Part shown: piece after piece, positions 1-8,088 of the stretch
How the letters are laid out: each line of letters opens with the position of its first letter
Position numbering within the stretch: the stretch's first letter is position 1
Notes under the pieces: model-generated
Told to the model about the DNA's origin: nothing
What the model saw: the letters and a program-made list of their open reading frames with translations, nothing else
Database searches by the model: none
Translations under genes and position numbers: made by a program
DNA from: an uncultured Campylobacter sp.
GTDB lineage: Bacteria; Campylobacterota; Campylobacteria; Campylobacterales; Campylobacteraceae
NCBI RefSeq assembly: GCF_938017775.1
Contig: NZ_CALIIU010000046.1
Span: forward strand, 1 to 24,784
DNA length: 24,784 bases
Direction: 5' to 3'

Positions 1-46
1 GAGCGTCCGCCTGAAGTTTGTTTAGTTGTTTTACTGTTTTTGACAT
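1..46 (-). CDS. dps: Dps-family ferritin-like DNA-binding protein, N-terminal fragment (cut by window edge)
   Basis: Only the first 15 codons lie in the window. They read MSKTVKQLNKLQADA, which resembles the start of Campylobacter Dps proteins as I recall them (TKQLLQMQADA, before the ferroxidase His residues). The ATG is preceded by AAGGAG at good spacing. Dps forms a dodecamer that oxidises and stores iron and protects cells from peroxide. The fragment is too short to show the ferroxidase site, so the call rests on the N-terminal match alone. Confidence 0.72.
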   Translation of the reverse strand, partial: MSKTVKQLNKLQADA

Positions 47-74
47 TGTGTCTCCTTTATTTAAAATTGCTGTA

Positions 75-112
75 ATTATAGCAAGATTTTCTTAAATTAT
101 AATTATACTAAG
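75..112 (-). promoter_or_regulatory. Probable dps promoter with AT-rich palindrome upstream
   Basis: On the minus strand an extended -10 element, TGC followed by TATAAT (TATAAT at 80-75), lies about 28 bases before the dps ATG. Just upstream, 91-112 is an imperfect palindrome with CTTA/TAAG ends and a central AATTATAATT. AT palindromes of this kind resemble Fur/PerR operators, and dps-type genes are often under such control. The promoter is fairly clear; the operator is a guess. Confidence 0.45.
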
Positions 113-190
113 TAATAAATTTTATCTTTTAGTGAAATTTTGAAATTAAATGGCTTTTAAATTTATCTACAATTTTTTTGAAATTTCAGC

Positions 191-214
191 TATGCTGCAT
201 TATAATGCCGCATT
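191..214 (+). promoter_or_regulatory. Promoter-like element abutting the M23 peptidase start
   Basis: A consensus TATAAT sits at 201-206, only 8 bases before the ATG at 215, and a weaker TATGCT at 191-196. If the first is the real -10, transcription would begin at or next to the start codon, giving a nearly leaderless mRNA. No Shine-Dalgarno sequence precedes either the ATG at 215 or the in-frame ATG at 230. Confidence 0.4.
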
Positions 215-1132
215 ATGAAAAACAAATTTATGATAACCATAACCGACCTTAACGGCTCTAGGAATTTTTTGCTTTCGCAAATCATCAAAAAGATCGCGTT
301 ATATTTGGTGCTATTTGTTTTTACCGTTTTCATCACGGGTGCGCTATATATCAGGTACCTGGGCTCTAAAATCGATAGCCTTTCGCGAACCAAAACCGAG
401 CTTAACGAGCTAAATCAAAAACTTCGCGACGGTATCGCGGCAAGTCAGATGGAATTTGAAGCCATCGAGGGTAAAATTTCGGATTTGGAGCATCAGTTTG
501 GGCTTGATCCTGAGGAGGATGAGCGCGCGATCGACCGCCTATCTCACATCAAACCTACTTCCGAACAAGAGATCAAAGAGCGCGCGCAAAAGATCATCAA
601 CGAAAAATTCTCCGACGCGCTGATAAAAGAAATTTTTATGCAGATCCCAAATGGCAGGGTCATGCGCACTCATCAGCTCAGCGAGAAATTCGGCTGGCGC
701 AACCATCCCATCTTAAAGCGCAAGCAGTTTCACCCGGGCGTCGATCTACGTACGCCGCCCAAAACACCCATCTACGCGCCTGCAGATGGTATCATCCAAT
801 ACAGCGGCGCCGGCGCTACTGGCTATGGCAATCTAGTCGAGATCCGCCACAACTACGGCTTTACGACACGATATGCGCATTTGGATTCAAATTTAACTCG
901 CAAAGTAGGAGAGTTTGTAAACAAAGGCGATCTCATCGCTTTTAGCGGCAACACCGGACTTAGCACCGGACCTCATCTGCACTACGAGATTAGATTTTTG
1001 CAGCTGCCGCTAGATCCGCTAAATTTTATTAACTGGAACGAAAAAAATTACAAAGAAATTTTTACTAAGGAGGAAGATGTCCCATGGCAATCTTTAATAA
1101 AGGCGATGCAAACACCGCTCAAACAACAATAA
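215..1132 (+). CDS. M23-family (LytM-type) peptidoglycan endopeptidase, probable cell-shape protein
   Basis: A 305-residue membrane-anchored peptidase. Residues about 26-47 form one hydrophobic segment after a short cytoplasmic tail; 52-98 are heptad-rich and probably coiled-coil. The C-terminal M23 domain (about 145-270) keeps all zinc and catalytic residues: H173 and D177 (FHPGVDL), H222 (RYAHLD) and the HxH pair H254/H256 (GPHLHYEIR). It should therefore be active and cut peptide crosslinks in the periplasm. Its 3' end overlaps the bactofilin gene by 49 bases. This matches Helicobacter pylori, where csd1 overlaps ccmA in the helical-shape locus, so a Csd1-like role is likely. Csd2-type paralogues are similar, so I give no symbol. 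There is no ribosome-binding site upstream; the ATG at 230 is an alternative start. Confidence 0.9.
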   Translation: MKNKFMITITDLNGSRNFLLSQIIKKIALYLVLFVFTVFITGALYIRYLGSKIDSLSRTKTELNELNQKLRDGIAASQMEFEAIEGKISDLEHQFGLDPEEDERAIDRLSHIKPTSEQEIKERAQKIINEKFSDALIKEIFMQIPNGRVMRTHQLSEKFGWRNHPILKRKQFHPGVDLRTPPKTPIYAPADGIIQYSGAGATGYGNLVEIRHNYGFTTRYAHLDSNLTRKVGEFVNKGDLIAFSGNTGLSTGPHLHYEIRFLQLPLDPLNFINWNEKNYKEIFTKEEDVPWQSLIKAMQTPLKQQ

Positions 1133-1500
1133 TCTCGTCAGGCACGCTCATCAAAGGAGAGCTGCACCTGTCGTGCATTTTGCATATCGATGGCAATGTC
1201 GAAGGCGACGTGATCTCCGATAATACTGTCGTCATCGGTAAAAACGGTACCGCGCGCGGCTCGATTAGAGCCAAACATATCGTAATCAGCGGCAAATTTT
1301 TCGGCAATATCGAAGCCGAGCTCGTCGAGCTGCTAGGCGGCGGTGTGCTCGTAGGCGACGTGCTATCGCAAAGCTTCGGCATCGAAGTGGGCGCGAAATT
1401 TAACGGAAAAAGCGCTGTAAGTGGCGGCGATCAAGCCCTAGTCATCGACGGCAGCGCAAGCGAGGACGTCAAGCTCATCGACAAAGCTCTAGGCGAATAA
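1084..1500 (+). CDS. ccmA: Bactofilin (CcmA-type cytoskeletal protein)
   Basis: A 138-residue bactofilin (DUF583). The core, about residues 17-115, shows the regularly spaced Gly/Ile/Val strands of the right-handed beta-helix (IDGNVEGDV, IGKNGTARGSI, ISGKFFGNIEA), with short disordered ends. Bactofilins polymerise without nucleotide and position cell-wall enzymes; in H. pylori CcmA is needed for helical shape together with Csd peptidases. The start is set by AAGGAGG at 1068-1074, 9 bases before the ATG and inside the peptidase gene, so the two are probably translationally coupled. No gene follows on this strand for 600 bases. Confidence 0.92.
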   Translation: MAIFNKGDANTAQTTIISSGTLIKGELHLSCILHIDGNVEGDVISDNTVVIGKNGTARGSIRAKHIVISGKFFGNIEAELVELLGGGVLVGDVLSQSFGIEVGAKFNGKSAVSGGDQALVIDGSASEDVKLIDKALGE

Positions 1501-1645
1501 ATCGCGCACATTTGGAATTCTTGGAATTTTAAAGGCTTTAGCTAACGGGGTTTTAGAATCTGATTGATATTAAAATTTTAAAATTTCTAGCCTTTGGAAT
1601 TCTTAGATTTTTATATTTGCGAGATCTTAGAGTGTCATCAATCTT

Positions 1646-1677
1646 AAAATTTGGAATTTTAAAAAATTCCAAATTTT
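1646..1677. repeat. Perfect 15-bp inverted repeat, 2-base loop
   Basis: The arms AAAATTTGGAATTTT (1646-1660) and AAAATTCCAAATTTT (1663-1677) are exact complements around AA. A closely related 24-bp palindrome containing TTTGGAATTTT occurs at 3221-3244. It may terminate transcription from ccmA in either direction, or be a copy of a dispersed palindrome. Confidence 0.7.
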
Positions 1678-1707
1678 AAAATCCTCGCAACCAAAATTAT
1701 TGAAATT

Positions 1708-1744
1708 TTTAAGCTTTGAAATTTTCAAAATTTTAAAGCTTAAA
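1708..1744. repeat. 10-bp inverted repeat with nested smaller palindrome
   Basis: TTTAAGCTTT (1708-1717) and AAAGCTTAAA (1735-1744) are perfect complements. The 17-base interior itself holds TTTGAAA/TTTCAAA-type complementarity, so the whole can fold as a long AT hairpin. Confidence 0.5.
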
Positions 1745-2119
1745 TATGCTTAAAATTTCAGAATTATGCAGATCGTAAAACCCTAAATCCTAAAATTTTG
1801 CGCTTACACGGGGTTTTGAAATTTTGTTTGTAAGCCGGATCTTAAAATTCGCGCCCGGCTGAATTTAAAATTTTAAAATTTTGCCGCAAAATAACGCATG
1901 GACGCAAATTTTTTACTCGCACAGACTTTAAAAGCTCGCGTAAGTTTTAAGTTTCGCATAAGCTGTGTAAGCAAGTATAAATTATCTCCGCCGAATGTTT
2001 TAACTCATTATAGCTCTTTGTGCCGCCAGCTCAAATATCCGCGCAGTGATAAATTCTGCGAGCTGAGCTAATTTAAGCCCATTATTAGATTAGTTATGTA
2101 TAATGCGATTTCTTTTTGT

Positions 2120-2210
2120 GGACAGATGGGTGAGTGGCCGAAACCACACCCCTGCTAAGGGTGCAGCTTCTAACCGGGGCTCGAGGGTTCAAATCCCTCT
2201 CTGTCCGCCA
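2120..2210 (+). tRNA. tRNA-Ser (anticodon GCU)
   Basis: A complete 91-base tRNA with a long variable arm, as expected for class II serine tRNAs. Acceptor stem GGACAGA (2120-2126) pairs with TCTGTCC before the discriminator G and an encoded CCA (2208-2210). The anticodon stem CACCC/GGGTG (2147-2151, 2159-2163) frames the loop CTGCTAA, with anticodon GCT at 2154-2156. The T arm carries GGGTTCAAATCCC. It would decode AGC and AGU codons. Confidence 0.97.
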
Positions 2211-2261
2211 TTACTTTAGAATTTAAATCAATAAAATTTCACTTCCGTGGTTCAGTCGATT

Positions 2262-2891
2262 CTAGCCGCCTAGGATACTGCCTAAAAGCAGCACCGGCAT
2301 CATTAGCGGCATTACGATGGGTCCTTGTATGTCGGTATCCATTTTGGCATCGCGCTCACTTTTGATCCCGCTATCGACCGTTATACGCGCGGGGTACTCG
2401 ATTGGCACGCCTGGGCGGTGCGATCTGCGTAGCTCGTCGTGATCTTTTAGGCGCTTAAAATATCTGCCTTCGATCAGATAAGAGTAACGAAACGTAGAAC
2501 TATACGCTGGCTCCAGCTGCTCTGGGTCGTCCATCAGCTTAGCCTGCACGGATAGCGGTAGATCGTATTTTACAAGCTCGATTTCGTGCTGGATATATGC
2601 GGCATCACCGCCTTCATTGTATCTGTCGATCGTGAGCATGCTTACGTTGCGCCTTATCGCGTCTTTATTTAGCGACGCCAGACTCGCAACCTTGGCGCGC
2701 ACGGCGCTAAGATTCGCATCAAATACGTAATCATAAATCTCGCCACTCATACGCAGCTGACCGCCGGACGCCGCGCTCATCGCGACGATGTGCTCGCGCC
2801 CTTGCATGTAGCCCGGCAAATTCTTACTCGCACATCCGCTAAAAACCGCGCAGCATAGCGCCAAAAGCGCGCCATAAATCCAAAATTTCAT
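2262..2891 (-). CDS. Putative lipoprotein of unknown function
   Basis: A 209-residue protein I do not recognise. It opens with a lipoprotein signal peptide: MKFW, a hydrophobic stretch of about 13 residues, then the lipobox FSGC with the lipidated Cys at position 20. The mature part is polar with no evident domain. The end, from about residue 190, is a short hydrophobic Pro/Met/Leu/Gly-rich segment (GPIVMPLMMPVLLLGSILGG), unusual for a soluble lipoprotein and possibly a second membrane contact. AAAGGAAG lies just before the ATG and a TACAAT -10-like box at 2925-2920. It is convergent with the tRNA gene and stands alone as a transcription unit. Confidence 0.82.
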   Translation of the reverse strand: MKFWIYGALLALCCAVFSGCASKNLPGYMQGREHIVAMSAASGGQLRMSGEIYDYVFDANLSAVRAKVASLASLNKDAIRRNVSMLTIDRYNEGGDAAYIQHEIELVKYDLPLSVQAKLMDDPEQLEPAYSSTFRYSYLIEGRYFKRLKDHDELRRSHRPGVPIEYPARITVDSGIKSERDAKMDTDIQGPIVMPLMMPVLLLGSILGG

Positions 2892-3265
2892 AAACTTCCT
2901 TTGTAAAATTTAAAGACGGATTGTATTAAATTTTGCCTTAACGAGAGTGGAATTTTATGACGTGGCAAAATGGGATTGTGTGATGGAATTCTATGGCGGC
3001 GGCGCGTAGAATTTCACGCGGATTTGTATAAAATTACTATGAATTTCGTAAGAGCTGAAGCCGGAATGAGCGGAAGAGGCAAAAGAAGCGCAATGAAACT
3101 GCCAAGATTTTAAAATTTCAAAATCTCGAGGAAATTTCGCGAAAGGAAGCGAGCCATTTGCGCGTCAAAATTTAACTATCATCGCGAGCTTGCTTTTAAA
3201 TTTTAAAATTTTACGGCAGGCTTTGGAATTTTAAAATTCCAAAGTCCTTTTTGATATGCGGCGCA
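2892..3265. other. Gene-free spacer upstream of the lipoprotein gene
   Basis: The left end holds the lipoprotein ribosome-binding site and probable promoter (minus -10 at 2925-2920). The rest has no convincing reading frame. It contains one exact AAATTTTAAAATTT (3198-3211) and the 24-bp palindrome at 3221-3244. Confidence 0.5.
3221..3244. repeat. Perfect 24-bp palindrome downstream of the HgdB-like gene
   Basis: CTTTGGAATTTT is followed directly by its exact complement AAAATTCCAAAG. It lies 21 bases past the stop of the minus-strand gene ending at 3266. There is a T-rich run only on the plus-strand side (TCCTTTTTG), so as a terminator of the minus-strand gene it is imperfect. Confidence 0.6.
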
Positions 3266-4483
3266 CTACTTTCGATTTGCGTTAGCAAGCATCAGCTTTA
3301 TGCGGTTTTCTTGATTTACCGCGCTTGCGCCCGGGTCGTAGTCGATAGCGGCGATGTTTGCTTGCGGGTAGTTCTGTTTGATCTTTCGGATCATTCCGCG
3401 CGCGATGATGTGGTTTGGCAGGCAGCCGAAGGGCTGCGCGCACACGACGTTTTGTATACCGTGGCGCATAAACTCGACCATCTCCGCCGTCAGCAGCCAG
3501 CCCTCGCCCATCTTCACGCCGTGACCGATGTAGCCGTCAGCGGCGGCACGAACCTCGCTAAATGGGCTCGGCGCGCGAAATCCGAAGCGCTTCATCTGCT
3601 TAATCATCATGCGCTGGAAAAATTCCACTACCTTAGCGACCGCAAGCGAGCCGTAATACGCCGCACCGCCCTTGCCGTAGAGCTGCTTGTCGTAGACCGC
3701 ATCGTAGATGCAGGTAAGCACGAAGTCCATCAGTCCCGTATTTACGGGCTCGGCATTTTCGCGAATGAGGTAGGCATTTAGGCCGTTGTTGCCGATAGGG
3801 GAGTATTTGAGATAAATTTCGCCCACGATACCTACTTTTACTCGCGGCTTATCGTCGCGCTCGATTTTAGCGAACTGCGAGAGGATAAATTTGAAATTTT
3901 TCTTGAGATTGAAAAACGATCTTTGATCGGTCAAATTTTTGATCCGCTCGGCGCAGAGTTCGTAAATTTCATTCGTTTGGTTTTTGATCTTTTCGTAGGG
4001 CTTGCACTGATTATACAACCCCATCATCAAATCGCCGTAAAATATCGCGGCAAAGAGCTTTAGAAGCGATTTTTTACCGAGGCTAAATTCATTCTCATCT
4101 AGCGAGCCGAAATTTAACGAGATCGCGGGGACGTAGCTAAAGCCGCTGTCCTCAAGCGCTTTACGAAGCAAATTTATGTAGTTGCTCGCTCTGCAGCCGC
4201 CCCCCGTTTGGCTGATGAGAAGCGCTACTTTGTGCGTATCGAACTCGCCGCTTTTTAGCGCATCGATAAACTGCCCGATGACGAGCAGCGCGGGGTAACA
4301 CATGTCGTTATGCACGCTGCGAAGCCCTTCCTCGACGATATTTTGACGATTTTCGCCGAGCAAGACGCTCTTATAGCCCTCGTCGCGCAGCACCCCCTGC
4401 ATAAAGCGAAAGTGCGGATCGATCATTGTGGGGATCAATATTGTGTGGGTCGCTTTCATATCTTTCGTAAATTTAGCAAACAT
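3266..4483 (-). CDS. 2-hydroxyacyl-CoA dehydratase D-component-like protein (HgdB/DUF2229-related half of the activase system)
   Basis: 405 residues from the chosen start. It belongs to the COG3580/COG3581-type proteins accompanying BadF/BadG/HgdC activases, related to the subunits that hold [4Fe-4S] or double-cubane clusters. Candidate ligands are C62 (NDMCYPA), C97 (TGGGCRAS) and the CAQPFGC pair near residues 350-357. I chose the ATG at 4483 because its A is the last base of the upstream stop (TAATG), with AAAGGA 8 bases before it; an in-frame ATG at 4519 would overlap the upstream gene by 37 bases. The two genes are tightly coupled. In many anaerobes the same parts form one protein of about 1400 residues; here 984 + 405 residues are split. 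The substrate is unknown. Confidence 0.85.
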   Translation of the reverse strand: MFAKFTKDMKATHTILIPTMIDPHFRFMQGVLRDEGYKSVLLGENRQNIVEEGLRSVHNDMCYPALLVIGQFIDALKSGEFDTHKVALLISQTGGGCRASNYINLLRKALEDSGFSYVPAISLNFGSLDENEFSLGKKSLLKLFAAIFYGDLMMGLYNQCKPYEKIKNQTNEIYELCAERIKNLTDQRSFFNLKKNFKFILSQFAKIERDDKPRVKVGIVGEIYLKYSPIGNNGLNAYLIRENAEPVNTGLMDFVLTCIYDAVYDKQLYGKGGAAYYGSLAVAKVVEFFQRMMIKQMKRFGFRAPSPFSEVRAAADGYIGHGVKMGEGWLLTAEMVEFMRHGIQNVVCAQPFGCLPNHIIARGMIRKIKQNYPQANIAAIDYDPGASAVNQENRIKLMLANANRK

Positions 4484-7437
4484 TAGCGCGCATCCTTTCT
4501 TGCTTCTTGTTGCGCGCATTGCCTCTCGCGCTCTATCATAGTCGCTTTTAGGCTACGCAGGCGGATCTTGACCGCACCTAGGTTCGTAACCTCGTCGATT
4601 TTAAGTTGAGTGTAAATTTTACCGTTTTGACGCAGTATGTCGCGCACCTCGTCGCCCGTGATCGCATCGATCCCGCAGCCGAAGCTGACTAGCTGCACCA
4701 GCTGCATGCGCGGGTATTTACAGACGAAGCGTGCCGCGCTATAAAGCCTGGCGTGGTAGGTCCATTGATTAAGGCTCTTCGTCTGCACCCTGCTAAGCGG
4801 CAGCGCGTCCTCGCTAAGAACTACGAAGCCCAAGGAATTTAGATAGCGATCGATGCCGTGATTTATCGTCTTGTCGATATGATACGGACGACCCGCTAGC
4901 ACGACGGCAGGCGCGCCGCTTGCATTGATCTCTTTTAGGGTCTCCTCGCCTTTTATTAAAACGGTATTTTTGTAGTTTTGCAGCTCCTTAAGGCCTTGCA
5001 AGACGGCGTTTTTCACGGCGTCGGAATGAAATTTATACCCGGCGTCCGCGAGCTCAGCCTGCATCGTTTTGCAAAACGAATCTTGCATGTTAAGATCCAC
5101 GTGCGGATAGAGGAATTTTTTCTCCTCCAGCGCGCCTACGTTCGCGCGTATCAGCTCGGGATAGTATGCGACTACGGGGCAGTTGTAGCAGTTCTCGCTG
5201 ATATTTTCATCTAGGCTGTAGCTCATACACGGATAGAAGATAAAATCGACGCTCTTATTTAGCAGATCGTAGATGTGGCCGTGCACGCTTTTAGCCGGGT
5301 AGCAGACGGTGTCGCTCGGGATGCTTTGGCTTGCTAAAAACAGCGTCTCTTTTCGCGGCTTTTGCGACAGCACGACGCTCATGCCTAAATTTTCAAAAAA
5401 CGCACTCCAAAATGGGATCATCTCAAACATATTCAAAACAAATGGAATTCCGACCCGCGGCGCATCCTGCTTCGGCGGCTTGCGATATTTTCGCAAAAGC
5501 TCGTTTTTAAACTCAAATAAATTCGTAATGTCGTGGCGGATCTCTTTGCCCGCGCCGCGCTCGCATTTATTGCCCGAGACAAATTTAGTATCGCCGAAGT
5601 AGCTGATCGTAAGCGGGCATTTATTGGTACAGAGCTTGCAGACGCTAAATTCGCTGCGATGAGTGAAGCTTTCAAGCTCTGCACGACTGATCATATCGGT
5701 ACGCTCGTTCGCGTTATTTTTGGCAAAAAGCGCCGCACCGTATGCACCCATAAGCTCGCTGATATCTAGACGAATCACGTCCTTGCCGAGCTCTTTTTCA
5801 AAAGCGCGCAGCACGGCGTTGTTTAAAAATGTCCCGCCCTGCACTACGATGTTTTGACCCAAATCGTCGGCATTTCGCACGCGGATAACCTTGTAAATCG
5901 CATTTTTTATGACGCTAATAGCAAGTCCAGCGCTGATATCCTCGATCGTAGCGCCGTCCTTTTGAGCCTGCTTGACCGAAGAGTTCATAAAGACCGTGCA
6001 GCGGCTACCAAGCTTGGCGGGATGGGTCGCAAAAAGGGCTAAGCTTGCAAAATCTTTAATGTCGTAGCCTAAAGAATTTGAAAAGGTCTGTAAAAATGAG
6101 CCGCAGCCCGAGCTACACGCTTCATTTAGCACGATAGAATCAATATTGCCATCTTTAATAGAGAAACACTTGATGTCCTGCCCGCCGATGTCGATGATGA
6201 AATCGACCTTTGGATTGAAGTGGCGCGCGGCGCTATAATGCGCGATCGTCTCGACGATGCCGTAATCGAAGCGAAAGGCGGTCTTAATGAGATCCTCGCC
6301 ATATCCGGTAACGCCGCTGCCCTTGATCTTGATGCGACCCTCACAAAGATCGTATAACTCCTTAAGTCGCGGCAACAGGATGTCGACCGGATCGCCTTTA
6401 TTGGAGGAGTAAAATTTATACAGCAGCTCGTAGTTTGCACCCATAAGCACGACTTTGATCGTAGTGCTACCGCAATCCACGCCCAAATACGCGTCTCCGC
6501 TGTAGGTGTGGATATCCACCTTAGGCACGCTTGCGCGGGCGTGGCGAGCTGTGAACTCGTCAAATTCCGCTCTGTCTTTGAAAAGCGGCGGCTCGGCTTC
6601 CAGCGCGGTCCTGTCGGGCTCCTTTTTTAAAAGCGCGATCGTCTCCTCTAAATTTAACGCCTCCCCCGTATCTTTTGCATACAGCGCGCTGCCGTAAGCC
6701 ACGAAGTAAGGCGCAATATCGGGGAAGGTCGCAGTTTCGTCGGTAAGCTTTAGCACCTCTTTAAAGCGCGCCTGAAGGCCTTTTAGGAAAAACAACGGAC
6801 CGCCTAGAAACAGGATATTGCCCTTGACCTCGCGACCTTGCGCAAGCCCCGAGATCGTCTGCTCGACGACCGCAGCGTAGATACTAGCGCAAATATCCTC
6901 TTTTCTAACGCCCTGATTTAGTAGCGGCTGAATGTCGCTTTTGGCAAACACGCCACAGCGTGAGGCGATCGGGTAAATTTTATTCGCCGCAAAGCTTAGA
7001 CGATCGAGCTCCGTGATATCCAGATGCAAAAGGTTGGTCATCTGATCGATAAATGCACCGGTGCCGCCCGCGCACGAGCCGTTCATCCGCTCCTCAAGTC
7101 CGCCCGTGAGAAATAAAATTTTAGCATCCTCGCCGCCGAGCTCGATGACGACATCGGTCTTCGGAAACATCCGCTTGACGCCGAGCGAGGTAGCGAAAAC
7201 CTCTTGGACGAACGGAATTTTGCAATTTTTGGCGATGCCCATACCCGCAGAACCCGCTATGGCGACGCTGAATCGCTCGCCTGCGTAGCTTTTTTGAATT
7301 TGCAAAATTTTATCCAGCACCAGCTCTTTGGGCTTTGCTAGATGCCGCTCGTAGCTCTTGCTTAAAATTTCATATTTTTCGTTTAAAACTACCGTTTTAA
7401 CAGTGGTTGATCCTACGTCAATGCCTAAAAAAATCAC
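4483..7437 (-). CDS. Double BadF/BcrA-type ATPase, acyl-CoA dehydratase activase family
   Basis: A 984-residue protein with two ASKHA ATPase modules in tandem. Module 1 (about 1-255) has GIDVGSTT (5-12) and cluster cysteines C122 (GSCAGGTG) and C161 (SRCGVFAKS). Module 2 (about 315-575) has GVDCGSTT (319-326), C441 (EACSSGCG) and C480 (SRCTVFMNS). A third region from about 595 carries C600, C603, C607 and C625 (CKLCTNKCP, GNKCERGAG), then C712, C737, C750 and C753: the DUF2229-like part. Known activases use ATP to push one low-potential electron from a [4Fe-4S] cluster into a dehydratase or double-cubane reductase. The start is GTG at 7437 with only a weak purine stretch upstream. It is followed at once by the HgdB-like gene. 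No dehydratase subunits with a clear CoA substrate are adjacent, so the physiological reaction cannot be named. Confidence 0.9.
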   Translation of the reverse strand: MIFLGIDVGSTTVKTVVLNEKYEILSKSYERHLAKPKELVLDKILQIQKSYAGERFSVAIAGSAGMGIAKNCKIPFVQEVFATSLGVKRMFPKTDVVIELGGEDAKILFLTGGLEERMNGSCAGGTGAFIDQMTNLLHLDITELDRLSFAANKIYPIASRCGVFAKSDIQPLLNQGVRKEDICASIYAAVVEQTISGLAQGREVKGNILFLGGPLFFLKGLQARFKEVLKLTDETATFPDIAPYFVAYGSALYAKDTGEALNLEETIALLKKEPDRTALEAEPPLFKDRAEFDEFTARHARASVPKVDIHTYSGDAYLGVDCGSTTIKVVLMGANYELLYKFYSSNKGDPVDILLPRLKELYDLCEGRIKIKGSGVTGYGEDLIKTAFRFDYGIVETIAHYSAARHFNPKVDFIIDIGGQDIKCFSIKDGNIDSIVLNEACSSGCGSFLQTFSNSLGYDIKDFASLALFATHPAKLGSRCTVFMNSSVKQAQKDGATIEDISAGLAISVIKNAIYKVIRVRNADDLGQNIVVQGGTFLNNAVLRAFEKELGKDVIRLDISELMGAYGAALFAKNNANERTDMISRAELESFTHRSEFSVCKLCTNKCPLTISYFGDTKFVSGNKCERGAGKEIRHDITNLFEFKNELLRKYRKPPKQDAPRVGIPFVLNMFEMIPFWSAFFENLGMSVVLSQKPRKETLFLASQSIPSDTVCYPAKSVHGHIYDLLNKSVDFIFYPCMSYSLDENISENCYNCPVVAYYPELIRANVGALEEKKFLYPHVDLNMQDSFCKTMQAELADAGYKFHSDAVKNAVLQGLKELQNYKNTVLIKGEETLKEINASGAPAVVLAGRPYHIDKTINHGIDRYLNSLGFVVLSEDALPLSRVQTKSLNQWTYHARLYSAARFVCKYPRMQLVQLVSFGCGIDAITGDEVRDILRQNGKIYTQLKIDEVTNLGAVKIRLRSLKATMIERERQCAQQEARKDAR

Positions 7438-7499
7438 ATCTCGCTCTTTACTGAATAAATTTTGCTCGGCCGAATCCTAGAATTTAGCGCGAGCTTTCT

Positions 7500-7540
7500 A
7501 AATTAAAATTTGCATTTTATAGTAATATTTTTAAACGCAA
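7500..7540 (-). promoter_or_regulatory. Candidate promoter of the activase operon
   Basis: In the AT-rich spacer a minus-strand TATAAA (7521-7516, in TACTATAAAAT) stands about 80 bases before the GTG start at 7437. Campylobacter sigma-70 promoters rely mainly on the -10 box with periodic AT-rich DNA upstream, which fits. The rest of 7441-7683 shows no gene. Confidence 0.35.
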
Positions 7541-7683
7541 ATAAAATCAGGATATATTTTATCTTTTTCTATCGAAAAAGACGATTTTTAGGCAGTTTAG
7601 AATTAAAAATTTTAATGGAAAAGTTGTAAAATTTTAGATTTAATGCGAGTAGATTTTGCGCGAAATCTTTTAAAATCTCGCGC

Positions 7684-7717
7684 ATTATAAAAAGAGCTTC
7701 CTTTTGAATTGGGAAGC
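7684..7717 (-). terminator. Rho-independent terminator after rplS
   Basis: On the minus strand GCTTCC (7717-7712) pairs with GGAAGC (7701-7696) around a 10-base loop and is followed by TCTTTTTATAA. It lies 15 bases past the rplS stop and would end the large translation operon. Confidence 0.8.
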
Positions 7718-7731
7718 GTAAATTTAAAGGA

Positions 7732-8088
7732 CTATTTTCGAAGCTCTTTGATTTTAGCCGCTTTACCGCGTCTGTCGCGTAGGTAAAATAGCTTCGCGCG
7801 GCGAACGCGTCCTTTTCTTAGAACCTCGATGCTTTCGATACTCTCGCTGTAGATCGGGAAAATTCTCTCTACGCCGACGCTATTTGCGCCGATCTTGCGG
7901 ATGATAAAGGTCTCGCTTACGCCGTTTCCGCGGCGCGCAATGCAGGTACCTTCAAAATTTTGAATTCTGCTCTTATCGCCCTCTTTGATCCTAATGGCTA
8001 CCTTTAAGGTGTCACCAGCACGGAAATCAGGCACACTTTTGCTTGTGATCTGAGCGTCCTCAAACGCTTGGATATACTTGTTTTTCAT
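7732..8088 (-). CDS. rplS: 50S ribosomal protein L19
   Basis: 118 residues, the usual length. It shows the L19 signatures: PDFRAGDTLKV, QNFEGTCIARRG, ETFIIRKIGANSVGVERIFP, then the basic tail KGRVRRAKLFYLRDRRGK. L19 sits at the 30S/50S interface. Its ATG overlaps the trmD stop by 4 bases (ATGA), so translation is coupled. It is the last gene of the rpsP-khpA-rimM-trmD-rplS set and is followed by a clear terminator. Confidence 0.98.
   Translation of the reverse strand: MKNKYIQAFEDAQITSKSVPDFRAGDTLKVAIRIKEGDKSRIQNFEGTCIARRGNGVSETFIIRKIGANSVGVERIFPIYSESIESIEVLRKGRVRRAKLFYLRDRRGKAAKIKELRK

Larger units (their letters stand above)
1501..2119. other. AT-rich gene-free spacer with many palindromes
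   Basis: I see no credible coding frame here. The stretch is dominated by variants of AAATTTTAAAATTT (exact at 1573-1586 and 1868-1881), a perfect 15-bp inverted repeat at 1646-1677 and a 10-bp one at 1708-1744. It separates the plus-strand shape genes from the tRNA. No sharp U-tract terminator for ccmA is visible, though any of the hairpins could serve. Confidence 0.6.

Noticed and set aside
3221..3244. 24-bp palindrome as a clean terminator for the HgdB-like gene
   Set aside because: The minus-strand bases after the stem (GCCTGCCG) are not a U-run; kept only as a repeat.
3251..3781. 176-residue plus-strand frame over the HgdB-like gene
   Set aside because: It is antisense to a gene with clear family motifs; its composition is that of a shadow frame.
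6126..6563. 145-residue minus-strand frame in the activase gene
   Set aside because: It is out of frame with the double BadF protein and Ser/Arg-rich, typical of an alternative frame of the same strand.
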